From Candidatus Aminicenantota bacterium (GTDB taxonomy: Bacteria > Acidobacteriota > Aminicenantia > Aminicenantales > Aminicenantaceae): a DNA stretch of 32,526 nucleotides. The stretch spans positions 1 to 32,526 of the forward strand of contig WVXO01000046.1 in the NCBI GenBank assembly GCA_011773465.1. The letters run 5' to 3'. Below the pieces are notes generated by a model, which made no database searches, was not told the DNA's origin, and was given only the letters and a program-made list of their open reading frames with translations. Positions 1 through 6,473 of the stretch are shown here, piece by piece (positions within the stretch are counted from its first letter, which is position 1; every line of letters begins with the position of its first letter). Position numbers and translations under genes: made by a program.

Positions 1-388
1 AACCAGCTTCCTTCCAGGCTCTCATACCTCCTTTAAGATTCAGTACATTTGTGTATCCCATCTCGACTAAAGTCATGGAGGCAACATTGCTCATTCTGTC
101 GGAGCGGCAATAAATTACTATTTTTGCGTTTTTCTCCTGAGGTAGCCTGTCAGCATTTCCTTCAACCTCACTATAAGGAATAAATAAATCAGTTTGAGGA
201 ATCTCTCCATCATAAGGGATGTGAACGTTAATCAGAGTAAAATCCTTTTCCTCCAGCATTTTATTGAGCTGCTGAGCGTTTATATTTACATAGGTCTTTT
301 TCTCCTCCAATTTTTCTTGCGTACCGCAGGCCAAAATGACAAAAGCTAACAATCCCAAAAAAACCGTAGTTATTATTTTCTTTCCCAT
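1..388 (-). CDS. Rhodanese-like lipoprotein (C-terminus cut by window edge)
   Basis: Reading the minus strand from an ATG at 388 gives an open frame to the window edge (about 129 codons). It opens with a lysine-containing hydrophobic signal ending in ILAC, a lipobox with Cys21 as the lipidation site, so an envelope lipoprotein is likely. The rest is one rhodanese-like domain: residues near 50-60 read DFTLINVHIPYDGEI (the usual Asp of VDVR is His here), and the active-site loop is YCRSDRMSN with Cys94, followed by the usual GGMRAWKEAG close. Rhodanese domains carry persulfide sulfur on that Cys. A GGAG-type ribosome binding site lies just upstream. It lies 56 bp downstream of the SHOCT gene on the same strand, so the two probably share the promoter at 731-760. 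The exact sulfur acceptor is unknown. Confidence 0.85.
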   Translation of the reverse strand, partial: MGKKIITTVFLGLLAFVILACGTQEKLEEKKTYVNINAQQLNKMLEEKDFTLINVHIPYDGEIPQTDLFIPYSEVEGNADRLPQEKNAKIVIYCRSDRMSNVASMTLVEMGYTNVLNLKGGMRAWKEAG

Positions 389-444
389 TCATCATCTCCA
401 TATTTTTTATTTGATCAATTACAATTCAAAAACGGGTCGAGTTA

Positions 445-666
445 TCAAGATAGCAGATCTTTCTTTTTCTGTTCGAACTCTTCTTTATCAATTTCTCCTC
501 GTACATATCTTTTCTTCAGGATATCTAAAGAACTCTCTTCAGGGCTACCTTCCCTAGTTCTACTTTGCTGGACAATCCATTTTACTAGAAATACTATGGC
601 AACGATTACGGCAATCCAAAAAACCCACATAAATACTCCCATGAATCCTTGACTACCGAACATCAT
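445..666 (-). CDS. Small SHOCT-domain membrane protein
   Basis: The 73-residue protein has one strongly hydrophobic segment (about residues 8-29, rich in Val, Ile, Phe and Trp), a short polar linker, and a C-terminal SHOCT motif (about residues 46-72: SLDILKKRYVRGEIDKEEFE). SHOCT is a short helical C-terminal oligomerisation module found on many small membrane proteins; no enzymatic role is known. An AAGGAG site (675-680) sits 8 nt before the ATG at 666; the second Met is an alternative start. It is the first gene after the promoter/operator at 731-760 and precedes the rhodanese lipoprotein, which suggests an envelope role in sulfur or metal stress. The operator supports that only indirectly. 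Confidence 0.85.
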   Translation of the reverse strand: MMFGSQGFMGVFMWVFWIAVIVAIVFLVKWIVQQSRTREGSPEESSLDILKKRYVRGEIDKEEFEQKKKDLLS

Positions 667-730
667 CGTATAATCTCCTTATTTTTAAATTTTTTATTCC
701 TTTTATTGTTTTTCATCTCATTGTCTATAT

Positions 731-760
731 AATATAGTATACCCCCCTATAGTATGTCAA
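731..760 (-). promoter_or_regulatory. Promoter with CsoR/CstR-like operator in its spacer
   Basis: On the minus strand, TTGACA (755-760) and TATATT (731-736) are separated by 18 bp, a good sigma-70-type promoter for the SHOCT-rhodanese pair. The spacer is filled by a C-rich element: on the plus strand, ACCCCCCT at 741-748 is flanked by direct copies of ATAGTAT (734-740 and 749-755), giving the ATACCCC...TATAGTAT look of CsoR-family (copper-, formaldehyde- or persulfide-sensing) operators. A repressor bound here would block both promoter elements. Assignment to the persulfide sensor CstR rather than copper CsoR is inference from the downstream rhodanese; no regulator gene is in the window. Confidence 0.65.
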
Positions 761-804
761 GCTTTTTTTATTTTCTTTTTAACCTAGAATTACCATCATC
801 TAAA

Positions 805-819
805 TTGATATACTATCAA
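805..819. promoter_or_regulatory. Inverted repeat upstream of the SnoaL-like gene
   Basis: TTGATA-TAC-TATCAA is a perfect 6-3-6 inverted repeat, 53 bp before the SnoaL-like start codon. It could be an operator, or a decayed core of the TTTGATTTATCAAA repeat family found elsewhere in the window. No convincing -35/-10 pair was seen beside it. Confidence 0.25.
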
Positions 820-872
820 ATCGTATTTCTACCATCGCGATTAATAGATTCTCTCCTAAAAAGGAAGGAAAA

Positions 873-1316
873 ATGAAAACAACAAAAGAGATAGAAGCTC
901 AAAACAAGGAATTAGTAAAACGCTGGATCAAAGAAACAGATAAAAGGAATTATGATGTTTGGGATGAGGTCTGCTCGCCTGATTATATATGCCATTTTGC
1001 AAGTGCCCCTGCGCCGATGAACCTGGATGAGCACAGGGAAGCCACCCGCCTCGGAATGACGGCATTCCCAGATTTTAAGACTGAGTTTAATGACTTAGTG
1101 GCTGAATCTGATAAGGTTGTGTGGCGGGTTACCATCAGCGGAACTCAAAAAGGGGAGTTTGCGGGAATCCCTCCAACAGGAAAGAAAATCAAGTGGACCG
1201 CAATGATGATCGTAAGAATTGCAGGAGGAAAAATCGCTGAAGGTTGGGGAGTTGCAGATATGCTCGGAGTAATGGAGCAGCTCGGAATGGAGCTTAAGCC
1301 AACCTCATCCCCTTGA
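873..1316 (+). CDS. SnoaL-like / ester cyclase family protein (NTF2 fold)
   Basis: The 147-residue protein fits the small SnoaL-like polyketide/ester cyclase family: an N-terminal helix (KELVKRWIKETDKRNYDVWD), the pattern DYICHF...P (about residues 35-48), the FPDFKTEFNDLVAESDKVVWR core, and the GEFAGIPPTGKKI...RIAGGKIAEGW signature of the NTF2-like barrel. Family members range from aldol cyclases to isomerases and hydrolases, and many have no known substrate, so function is open. An AAGGAAGG site precedes the ATG by a few bases. It is monocistronic; its 3' end overlaps that of the convergent CDF transporter gene by 12 bp, so the two transcripts are partly antisense. Confidence 0.85.
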   Translation: MKTTKEIEAQNKELVKRWIKETDKRNYDVWDEVCSPDYICHFASAPAPMNLDEHREATRLGMTAFPDFKTEFNDLVAESDKVVWRVTISGTQKGEFAGIPPTGKKIKWTAMMIVRIAGGKIAEGWGVADMLGVMEQLGMELKPTSSP

Positions 1317-1904
1317 TTCTTTCCAGCCTCCTATCCCCTCTTTAAATAAAAAGACCACGATTATTAATCCTACCATCGGGTCTGCCTGCCAGAAACCAAC
1401 TAAATAATTCAGGCCTAATCCTATGAGCAGGGCTATAGAGAGAAAGGCACAGGCCAAGGTTTCTTTAGAATCAGCAATTAATGCCTTGCTTTTAATCTGG
1501 ACGCCTATCTTATATTTCTGCATGGTCAATATAGGCATGACAACAATCGAGACAGTAGCAATTATTATTCCAGGTAAAGAAGGGTCAGGGATTTCCTTTA
1601 TGACCAATTTCTTTATAGAATGGAAAAGGACATAAAGACCGAGTACAAAGAAAGTCAGGGCCACAAACTTCATCGCTCTCTTTTCTATCCTCTCCTCTTC
1701 CTCTTTTGAGATCTTTTTGTGCTTTCTCAACCTCCAGATCAAAACAAAGCCTGATAATGATTCCACTATGCTATCCAGGCCAAAGCCGACCAGGGCTATG
1801 CTGTTGGCAATTTTGCCGAATACGATCGATGCTACGGCCTCAAGTATGTTATAAGAAACCGTAAAATATTCGAGGCGAAGACCTTTTCTGTATAGTTTTT
1901 CCAT
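1305..1904 (-). CDS. Cation diffusion facilitator-like transporter
   Basis: The 199-residue protein consists of a CDF transmembrane domain without the usual C-terminal cytoplasmic domain. Five to six hydrophobic segments are visible. TM2 carries GFGLDSIVESLSG (Asp44, Glu48), at the place of the CDF metal site; TM5 carries IADSKETLACAF (Asp145, Glu148); the last helix reads ADPMVGLIIVVFLFKEG, typical of CDF ends. The canonical HxxxD pairs are thus DxxxE/DxxE-like, so the metal preference (Zn, Mn, Fe or other) cannot be read. It should export divalent metal from the cytoplasm using a proton gradient. A short inverted repeat lies upstream (1934-1952). Confidence 0.8.
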   Translation of the reverse strand: MEKLYRKGLRLEYFTVSYNILEAVASIVFGKIANSIALVGFGLDSIVESLSGFVLIWRLRKHKKISKEEEERIEKRAMKFVALTFFVLGLYVLFHSIKKLVIKEIPDPSLPGIIIATVSIVVMPILTMQKYKIGVQIKSKALIADSKETLACAFLSIALLIGLGLNYLVGFWQADPMVGLIIVVFLFKEGIGGWKESRG

Positions 1905-1933
1905 ATTTCTCGTTCTATATAATAAGGCTAAAT

Positions 1934-1952
1934 ATAATATTTTTCATATTAT
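1934..1952. promoter_or_regulatory. 7-5-7 inverted repeat upstream of the CDF gene
   Basis: ATAATAT-TTTTC-ATATTAT is a perfect inverted repeat 30 bp upstream of the CDF start, a position where a metal-responsive repressor could act. The region is extremely AT-rich, so chance is a real alternative. The rest of 1905-2146 shows no gene, tRNA or strong hairpin. Confidence 0.25.
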
Positions 1953-2146
1953 TTTATTCTCTAATCCGTATATCATTCTTATCCACATATCATTGTTATA
2001 TCGAAGATAATCTCAATAGAGAAGCACAGAGTCAAATCCTTTTTCCTAACCGAATTGAGCCGACAGTCCCTTTTTCTGCTTAATTTTCCTCTGAAATCTC
2101 TATATTACACCCATAAAAAAGACCTTGCTTCTTGTCTTTTCTTCAT

Positions 2147-2199
2147 TTGCAAGCCCCCCTTATTTTGTGTTAGAATTTTTTTGACTTAATCGGAAGGAG
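2147..2199 (+). promoter_or_regulatory. Promoter and ribosome binding site of the yebC-ruvCAB operon
   Basis: TTGCAA (2147-2152) and TAGAAT (2171-2176) are 18 bp apart, with TG just upstream of the -10 region. AAGGAG (2194-2199) lies 5 nt before the yebC ATG at 2205. The same hexamer pair appears before the CoA-transferase operon (18499-18527). Confidence 0.5.
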
Positions 2200-2204
2200 A
2201 TAAA

Positions 2205-2954
2205 ATGTCAGGCCATTCAAAGTGGCACTCTATAAAATACAAAAAAGCTGCCCAGGACGCCAAAAGAGGCAAGATCTTCACAAAAATTATCCGGGAATTA
2301 GCTGTTGCTGCGCGCATCGGCGGAGGCGAACCGGATACCAATCCCCGATTAAGAAAAGCTATCACCGACGCTAAGGCAGTAAACATGCCTGCAGATAACA
2401 TCAAAAGAGCCATTTTGAAAGGCACAGGGCAGCTGGAAGGGGTAAACTACGAAGAGACCGCCTACGAAGGATACGGTGCAGGTGGAGTAGCGATCTATGT
2501 GGAAGTTTTATCTGACAACAAAAACAGAACAATCTCTGAGTTAAGGCATATATTTACTAAAAACAACGGCCGAATCGGCGAATCTGGATGTGTCGCCTGG
2601 ATGTTCAAACGCAAAGGATACATCGTCGTCGAGCAAACAAAAGCATCAGAAGATGAGCTTCTAGATGTTGCCCTGGACGCAGGAGCAGAGGATTTAAGAG
2701 AGGACGGCAGCAACTATGAAATCTTCACTTCGCCTGAAAATTACGAGCCAGTGGTCAATGCTCTTAAAGAGCACAACATAGAGCTAGCTGCTTCCAACCT
2801 GGGTTATATTCCTCAGAATTATGTTAAATTAGAGGGAAAACAAGCCCAGCAGCTCCTGCGGCTGATGGAAGAACTAGAAGATCATGATGATGTTCAGCAT
2901 GTTTGGGCCAACTTTGACATAGATGAAGAGGAAATTGCCAAATATTCTGGCTAA
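2205..2954 (+). CDS. yebC: YebC/PmpR/TACO1-family protein
   Basis: The 249 residues match the family from end to end: the N-terminal MSGHSKWHSIKYKKAAQDAKRGKIF signature, the three-domain body with GGG.PDTNPRLRKAI and KAVNMPADNIKRAI, then YEGYGAGGVAIYVEVLSDNKNRT, and the C-terminal LMEELEDHDDVQHVWANFDI. Members act in translation (relief of stalling, TACO1-like) and were also described as DNA-binding regulators. Its place directly before ruvC is a widespread gene order. It is the first gene of a likely operon, with a clear ribosome binding site. No anomalies were seen. Confidence 0.97.
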   Translation: MSGHSKWHSIKYKKAAQDAKRGKIFTKIIRELAVAARIGGGEPDTNPRLRKAITDAKAVNMPADNIKRAILKGTGQLEGVNYEETAYEGYGAGGVAIYVEVLSDNKNRTISELRHIFTKNNGRIGESGCVAWMFKRKGYIVVEQTKASEDELLDVALDAGAEDLREDGSNYEIFTSPENYEPVVNALKEHNIELAASNLGYIPQNYVKLEGKQAQQLLRLMEELEDHDDVQHVWANFDIDEEEIAKYSG

Positions 2955-2966
2955 AAAATAATATTT

Positions 2967-3473
2967 ATGCGGGTCCTTGGAATTGATCCTAGTATTCAAT
3001 CTACAGGATTCGGCATCATCGAATACTCCAATAACGCATACACAGTCATTAATTGTGGAGTCATCAAACCTTCTCGCCGGAAGCTGTTCCACCATAGAAT
3101 AAACGAAATAAAATCACGCTTGGATGAACTCATAGCCGAGTTTGAACCAGATGAGGTGGCCATTGAAAATCCTTTTTACGCACAGAACATCAAAACAGCT
3201 ATTACCCTCGGGCAGGTAAGAGGCGCAACCTTGGTTGCAGTTGCTTCCCACAACTGTTCGCTCTATGAGTATTCCCCATTGGAGATAAAAAAGGCTGTTA
3301 CAGGCTATGGTCAGGCGGATAAAAAACAAGTGAGGATTATGGTCCAAACACTGCTCGACATAAAAGACATGAAGCTTGAAACAGACGCATCGGATGCCCT
3401 GGCAACCGCCTACTGCCATCTAAACTCAAGAATTTTTCGCCAAAAAATAAAGAAATCAGAAGAAGAGAGGTAA
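2967..3473 (+). CDS. ruvC: Holliday junction endonuclease RuvC
   Basis: RuvC resolves Holliday junctions by paired nicking. The 168-residue protein keeps the RNase H-like fold and all four catalytic acids: Asp7 in RVLGIDPS, Glu67 in VAIENPFYA, and Asp140/Asp143 in ETDASDALATAYCH, spaced as in the E. coli enzyme (7, 66, 138, 141). The usual YSPLEIKKAVTGYGQADK block is present. It starts 12 bp after yebC with no obvious Shine-Dalgarno, suggesting translational coupling, and is followed 8 bp later by ruvA. Confidence 0.97.
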   Translation: MRVLGIDPSIQSTGFGIIEYSNNAYTVINCGVIKPSRRKLFHHRINEIKSRLDELIAEFEPDEVAIENPFYAQNIKTAITLGQVRGATLVAVASHNCSLYEYSPLEIKKAVTGYGQADKKQVRIMVQTLLDIKDMKLETDASDALATAYCHLNSRIFRQKIKKSEEER

Positions 3474-3481
3474 AAAAGATA

Positions 3482-4069
3482 ATGATTGCCTATCTTAAAG
3501 GAAATATGATCCACAAATCTTCCAATCAGGTCGTCCTTGATATTGGAGGAGTTGGCTATTGTGTCTGGATTCCCCTTTCCACATATTTAAAGCTGGGAGA
3601 TCTCAACGAGACAGTTGAGCTCTTCATCCACACCCATGTTACTGACAATTCTCTTTCCCTGTATGGATTTTTATCCGAGGATGAAAGGGATATCTTTCTT
3701 AAATTAATCAGTATCTCAGGAATAGGCCCGAAGATTGGCCTTAATATTCTCTCCGGAATCGAAGCTTCAGATCTTGAAGATGCTATAAGGCGAAGCGATG
3801 TTGCCCGTATTTCTCTCGTGCCCGGAATCGGGAAAAAAACAGCCTTGCGTATAGCCGTTGAACTCCAGGAAAAACTCGAAGAGAAAGAAAAAGTGTTGGA
3901 AGTTAAAGGATTTCAGGAAAAAGAGGATTTGATCTCAGCCCTTATGAACCTCGGCTTCAAAAGGAAAGAAGTTGAAAGAATCGTGGAAGAAACCATAAAA
4001 ACATTTACTATTGAAGCGGGCTTCGAAAAACTTCTCAGAGAAAGCCTGAAAAGAATGGCAAAAATATAA
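3482..4069 (+). CDS. ruvA: Holliday junction branch-migration protein RuvA
   Basis: RuvA binds four-way junctions as a tetramer and loads the RuvB motor. The 195 residues show the N-terminal OB domain (MIAYLKGNMIHKSSNQVVLDIGGVGY), the domain II helix-hairpin-helix pairs (LISISGIGPKIGLNIL and LVPGIGKKTALRIAVEL, about residues 79-125), and the C-terminal domain III (EDLISALMNLGFKRKEVE) that contacts RuvB. It is preceded by a GAGG site and lies 12 bp before ruvB in a contiguous ruvCAB block. Confidence 0.97.
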   Translation: MIAYLKGNMIHKSSNQVVLDIGGVGYCVWIPLSTYLKLGDLNETVELFIHTHVTDNSLSLYGFLSEDERDIFLKLISISGIGPKIGLNILSGIEASDLEDAIRRSDVARISLVPGIGKKTALRIAVELQEKLEEKEKVLEVKGFQEKEDLISALMNLGFKRKEVERIVEETIKTFTIEAGFEKLLRESLKRMAKI

Positions 4070-4081
4070 AAAGGATAGAAT

Positions 4082-5113
4082 ATGGAAGCTGTTCTCAGTC
4101 CGGTCAGAACAAAAGAGGACCTTCTTTTTGAAGACAGTCTCCGGCCTAGAAATTTTAAGGAATTTGTTGGGCAGGAAACCGTTAAATCAAACCTGAAAAT
4201 CTTCATCGAAGCAGCGCGCAAAAGAGACGAACATCTTGATCATGTTCTCCTTTACGGCCCTCCAGGATTGGGAAAAACAAGCCTTGCTTATCTCATTGCT
4301 AAAGAGATGGGCGTTGGAATAAAGCCCACATCAGGACCGGTCATCGAAAGGACAGGCGACCTTTCCGCCATCCTTTCTAACTTGCAGATGAAAGAAATTC
4401 TTTTTCTCGATGAGATCCACCGCCTCCACCCTTCGGTCGAAGAGATTCTCTACTCGGCCATGGAAGACTTCAGGCTGGATATTGTCATCGGACAGGGGCC
4501 GAGTGCACGGAGTCACAAACTGCAGCTTAAAAAATTCACGCTGATAGGTGCAACTACCCGCGCTGGCCGCATAACTCCTCCTTTAAGGGGAAGGTTCGGT
4601 ATCATCCACCGCCTGGATTACTACAGGAAAGAAGACCTGAAAAAGATAATCAAAAGGTCTGCCTCGATCCTCAAAGTGGACATCGATGATAAAGGAGCTG
4701 ATCAGATTGCCCACCGCTCCCGTGGAACACCCAGGGTCGCCAACAGGTTACTAAGACGAGTGAGAGATTATGCTGATGTGAAGGGCGAGGGAAAAATCAC
4801 TGGCAAGGAAGCAACAAATGCACTGGACATGATGGAAGTCGACATCCTCGGCCTTGACGAAGTGGACAGGAAAATCCTAATGACCATAATCGAGAACTTC
4901 AGCGGCGGTCCGGTGGGAATTAACACGATTGCTGCTGCAATCGATGAAGAAAAGGACACGATTGAATCTATCTATGAGCCATTCTTGATGCGTATCGGTT
5001 TTCTCGAGCGAACAATCAGAGGCCGCAAAGTAACAAAAAAGGCTTATTCTCACCTGGGGCTGCTATCTCCACCCGCAAGTCAAGGGAAGCTTTTCAAAGA
5101 TAGCCAAAAATAA
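4082..5113 (+). CDS. ruvB: Holliday junction helicase motor RuvB
   Basis: RuvB is the hexameric AAA+ ATPase that drives branch migration with RuvA. The 343 residues contain Walker A GPPGLGKT (59-66), Walker B LFLDEIHR (107-114), sensor 1 LIGATTRAG, the arginine-finger region PLRGRFGI, sensor 2 [17 protein letters not shown], and the C-terminal winged helix ([12 protein letters not shown]...[17 protein letters not shown]). Length is normal. A composite repeat begins only 1 bp after the stop codon, so the mRNA 3' end falls in repeat DNA. Confidence 0.98.
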   Translation: MEAVLSPVRTKEDLLFEDSLRPRNFKEFVGQETVKSNLKIFIEAARKRDEHLDHVLLYGPPGLGKTSLAYLIAKEMGVGIKPTSGPVIERTGDLSAILSNLQMKEILFLDEIHRLHPSVEEILYSAMEDFRLDIVIGQGPSARSHKLQLKKFTLIGATTRAGRITPPLRGRFGIIHRLDYYRKEDLKKIIKRSASILKVDIDDKGADQIAHRSRGTPRVANRLLRRVRDYADVKGEGKITGKEATNALDMMEVDILGLDEVDRKILMTIIENFSGGPVGINTIAAAIDEEKDTIESIYEPFLMRIGFLERTIRGRKVTKKAYSHLGLLSPPASQGKLFKDSQK

Positions 5114-5114
5114 A

Positions 5115-5161
5115 TGCAGGGATTTGATTTATCCTGTGCACGTGTTTGATTTATCAAAGCC
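5115..5161 (+). repeat. Composite TTTGATTTATC palindromic element, copy 1
   Basis: A diverged copy of the unit at 5191-5240, in the same orientation: a TGCAGGGATTTGATTTATC half, then CTGTGCACG, then TGTTTGATTTATCAAA. The second half forms a hairpin with arms TTTGAT/ATCAAA. It begins one base after the ruvB stop. Confidence 0.75.
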
Positions 5162-5162
5162 A

Positions 5163-5189
5163 GGAAAAATGGGGCCTGGCCCCATTTCC
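5163..5189. repeat. GGGGCC palindrome between two repeat copies
   Basis: AAATGGGGCC (5167-5176) and GGCCCCATTT (5178-5187) are perfect 10-bp arms around one T, with GGA/TCC partly extending the pairing. A strong hairpin without a T-run; it may stop or stabilise the ruvB mRNA, or be a separate mobile repeat family. It exactly separates the two TTTGATTTATC units. Confidence 0.7.
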
Positions 5190-5190
5190 T

Positions 5191-5240
5191 TGTAGGGGCT
5201 TGATTTATCTTGTGTAGGTGTTTGATTTATCAAACACACC
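5191..5240 (+). repeat. Composite TTTGATTTATC palindromic element, copy 2
   Basis: A 50-bp unit: TGTAGGGGCTTGATTTATC, then TTGTG, then TAGGTGTTTGATTTATCAAA followed by CACACC. It is almost identical to the minus-strand copy at 11204-11254, so the two-part 50-bp structure is a real unit and not an accident of two neighbouring palindromes. The remaining sequence to the queA start (5241-5320) holds further decayed fragments (TAGGGATCGGTTTTATTTAC at 5253-5272; CTGTAGGATAAAA near 5290). Confidence 0.85.
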
Positions 5241-5320
5241 TTTTTATTATTATAGGGATCGGTTTTATTTACCAAATCTGCAAAAAACCCTGTAGGATAA
5301 AAAAAAAGCTAATATCACAA

Positions 5321-6352
5321 ATGCTTACGGCTGACTTTGATTATGACCTTCCTCATGATCTCATCGCGCAAACACCTCTCCCAAAAAGAGATAAGTCCAG
5401 GATGATGATTCTCTATCGCCGAACGGGTAAAATCATCCATTCACGATTCGAAGAATTTCCCAATTACTTGAACAAAGGAGATGTTCTTGTCCTTAACAAC
5501 ACCAAAGTCATCCCGGCAAGAGCATTGGGGAAGATAGAAGAAAAAGAAATAGAATTTCTCTTTTTGAAGGAATCCCAAGAAGGTTTGTGGGAAGTCCTCT
5601 GCCGTCCGGCCAAAAAAGTTAGATTAGGCGATGTAATTTCCTTTTCCCATGGATTTGAAGGCAAAATCGTCAAAACTGAGCCCGAGGGTAAAAGAATGAT
5701 CCGATTTTCTTCAGGCGATGTTCTTTCAATGCTGAAAAAAATAGGTTATGCTCCTCTTCCTCCCTATATAAAACGCAAAAAGAAAAATGTTGAGCTTAGG
5801 GCACAGGATTTAGAAAGATACCAGACTGTTTTTGCTCGAAAGGAAGGAGCCATAGCCGCCCCAACAGCAGGCCTTCATTTCACTCCTCGAATTCTTGAAA
5901 AAATAATAGAAAGACAGGTTCAAGTGGCTGAGATATCGCTCAATGTGGGACTGGCAACTTTCCAGCCAGTCAGAGCAAAACGCATTGAAAACTTTCACAT
6001 GCTTGAAGAAACATATTCTATAAGCCAGGCGATATCCCAAACAATAAATGAAGCAAAAAAAGAACGACGGCCTATAATCGCTGTGGGGACAACATCGGTC
6101 CGCACTCTGGAGAGTGCTTTTAAAAACGGAAAAATCCATCCAGGTAGAAGCTCCACAGGTCTCTTCATTTATCCTGGGTATGAGTTTAAAGTCGTTGATA
6201 GACTCTTAACTAATTTTCACCTTCCAAAATCAACTCTTCTTATGCTCGTGGCAGCCTTTGCCGGTCTTGATTTCATTAAAAAAGCCTACCAAGAAGCGAT
6301 CCGCCAAGAGTACAGGTTTTACAGCTATGGCGACTGCATGTTCATTCTATAG
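5321..6352 (+). CDS. queA: S-adenosylmethionine:tRNA ribosyltransferase-isomerase QueA
   Basis: QueA transfers the ribosyl part of SAM to preQ1 in tRNA to make epoxyqueuosine. The 343-residue protein fits the family length and signatures: DFDYDLPHDLIAQTP at the start, RDKSRMMILYR, DVLVLNNTKVIPARALG, PLPPYIKR, the YQTVFARKEGAIAAPTAGLHFT core, LNVGLATFQPV, the GTTSVRTLES loop, and NFHLPKSTLLMLVAAFAG near the end. The ATG at 5321 is preferred over an in-frame ATG at 5210 because the extra 37 codons would be made of repeat DNA and do not resemble the family. No clear Shine-Dalgarno is visible before it. It follows ruvB, a common order, but the 207-bp repeat-filled gap may uncouple it. Confidence 0.96.
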   Translation: MLTADFDYDLPHDLIAQTPLPKRDKSRMMILYRRTGKIIHSRFEEFPNYLNKGDVLVLNNTKVIPARALGKIEEKEIEFLFLKESQEGLWEVLCRPAKKVRLGDVISFSHGFEGKIVKTEPEGKRMIRFSSGDVLSMLKKIGYAPLPPYIKRKKKNVELRAQDLERYQTVFARKEGAIAAPTAGLHFTPRILEKIIERQVQVAEISLNVGLATFQPVRAKRIENFHMLEETYSISQAISQTINEAKKERRPIIAVGTTSVRTLESAFKNGKIHPGRSSTGLFIYPGYEFKVVDRLLTNFHLPKSTLLMLVAAFAGLDFIKKAYQEAIRQEYRFYSYGDCMFIL

Positions 6353-6473
6353 AACACCCTGATAAGCAAAGTCTTTAAAGTTGGATCCTTAGAATACAAA
6401 TGTTATTGAAATGCTAAAAAGATTAATGAAAAAGATCTGTGATAAAACTAGACAAGCAATTTTACGCGAGCGC

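Noticed and set aside
5210-5320. Longer QueA with start at 5210
   Set aside because: The 37 extra codons are repeat-derived and do not resemble QueA; family similarity begins at the ATG at 5321.
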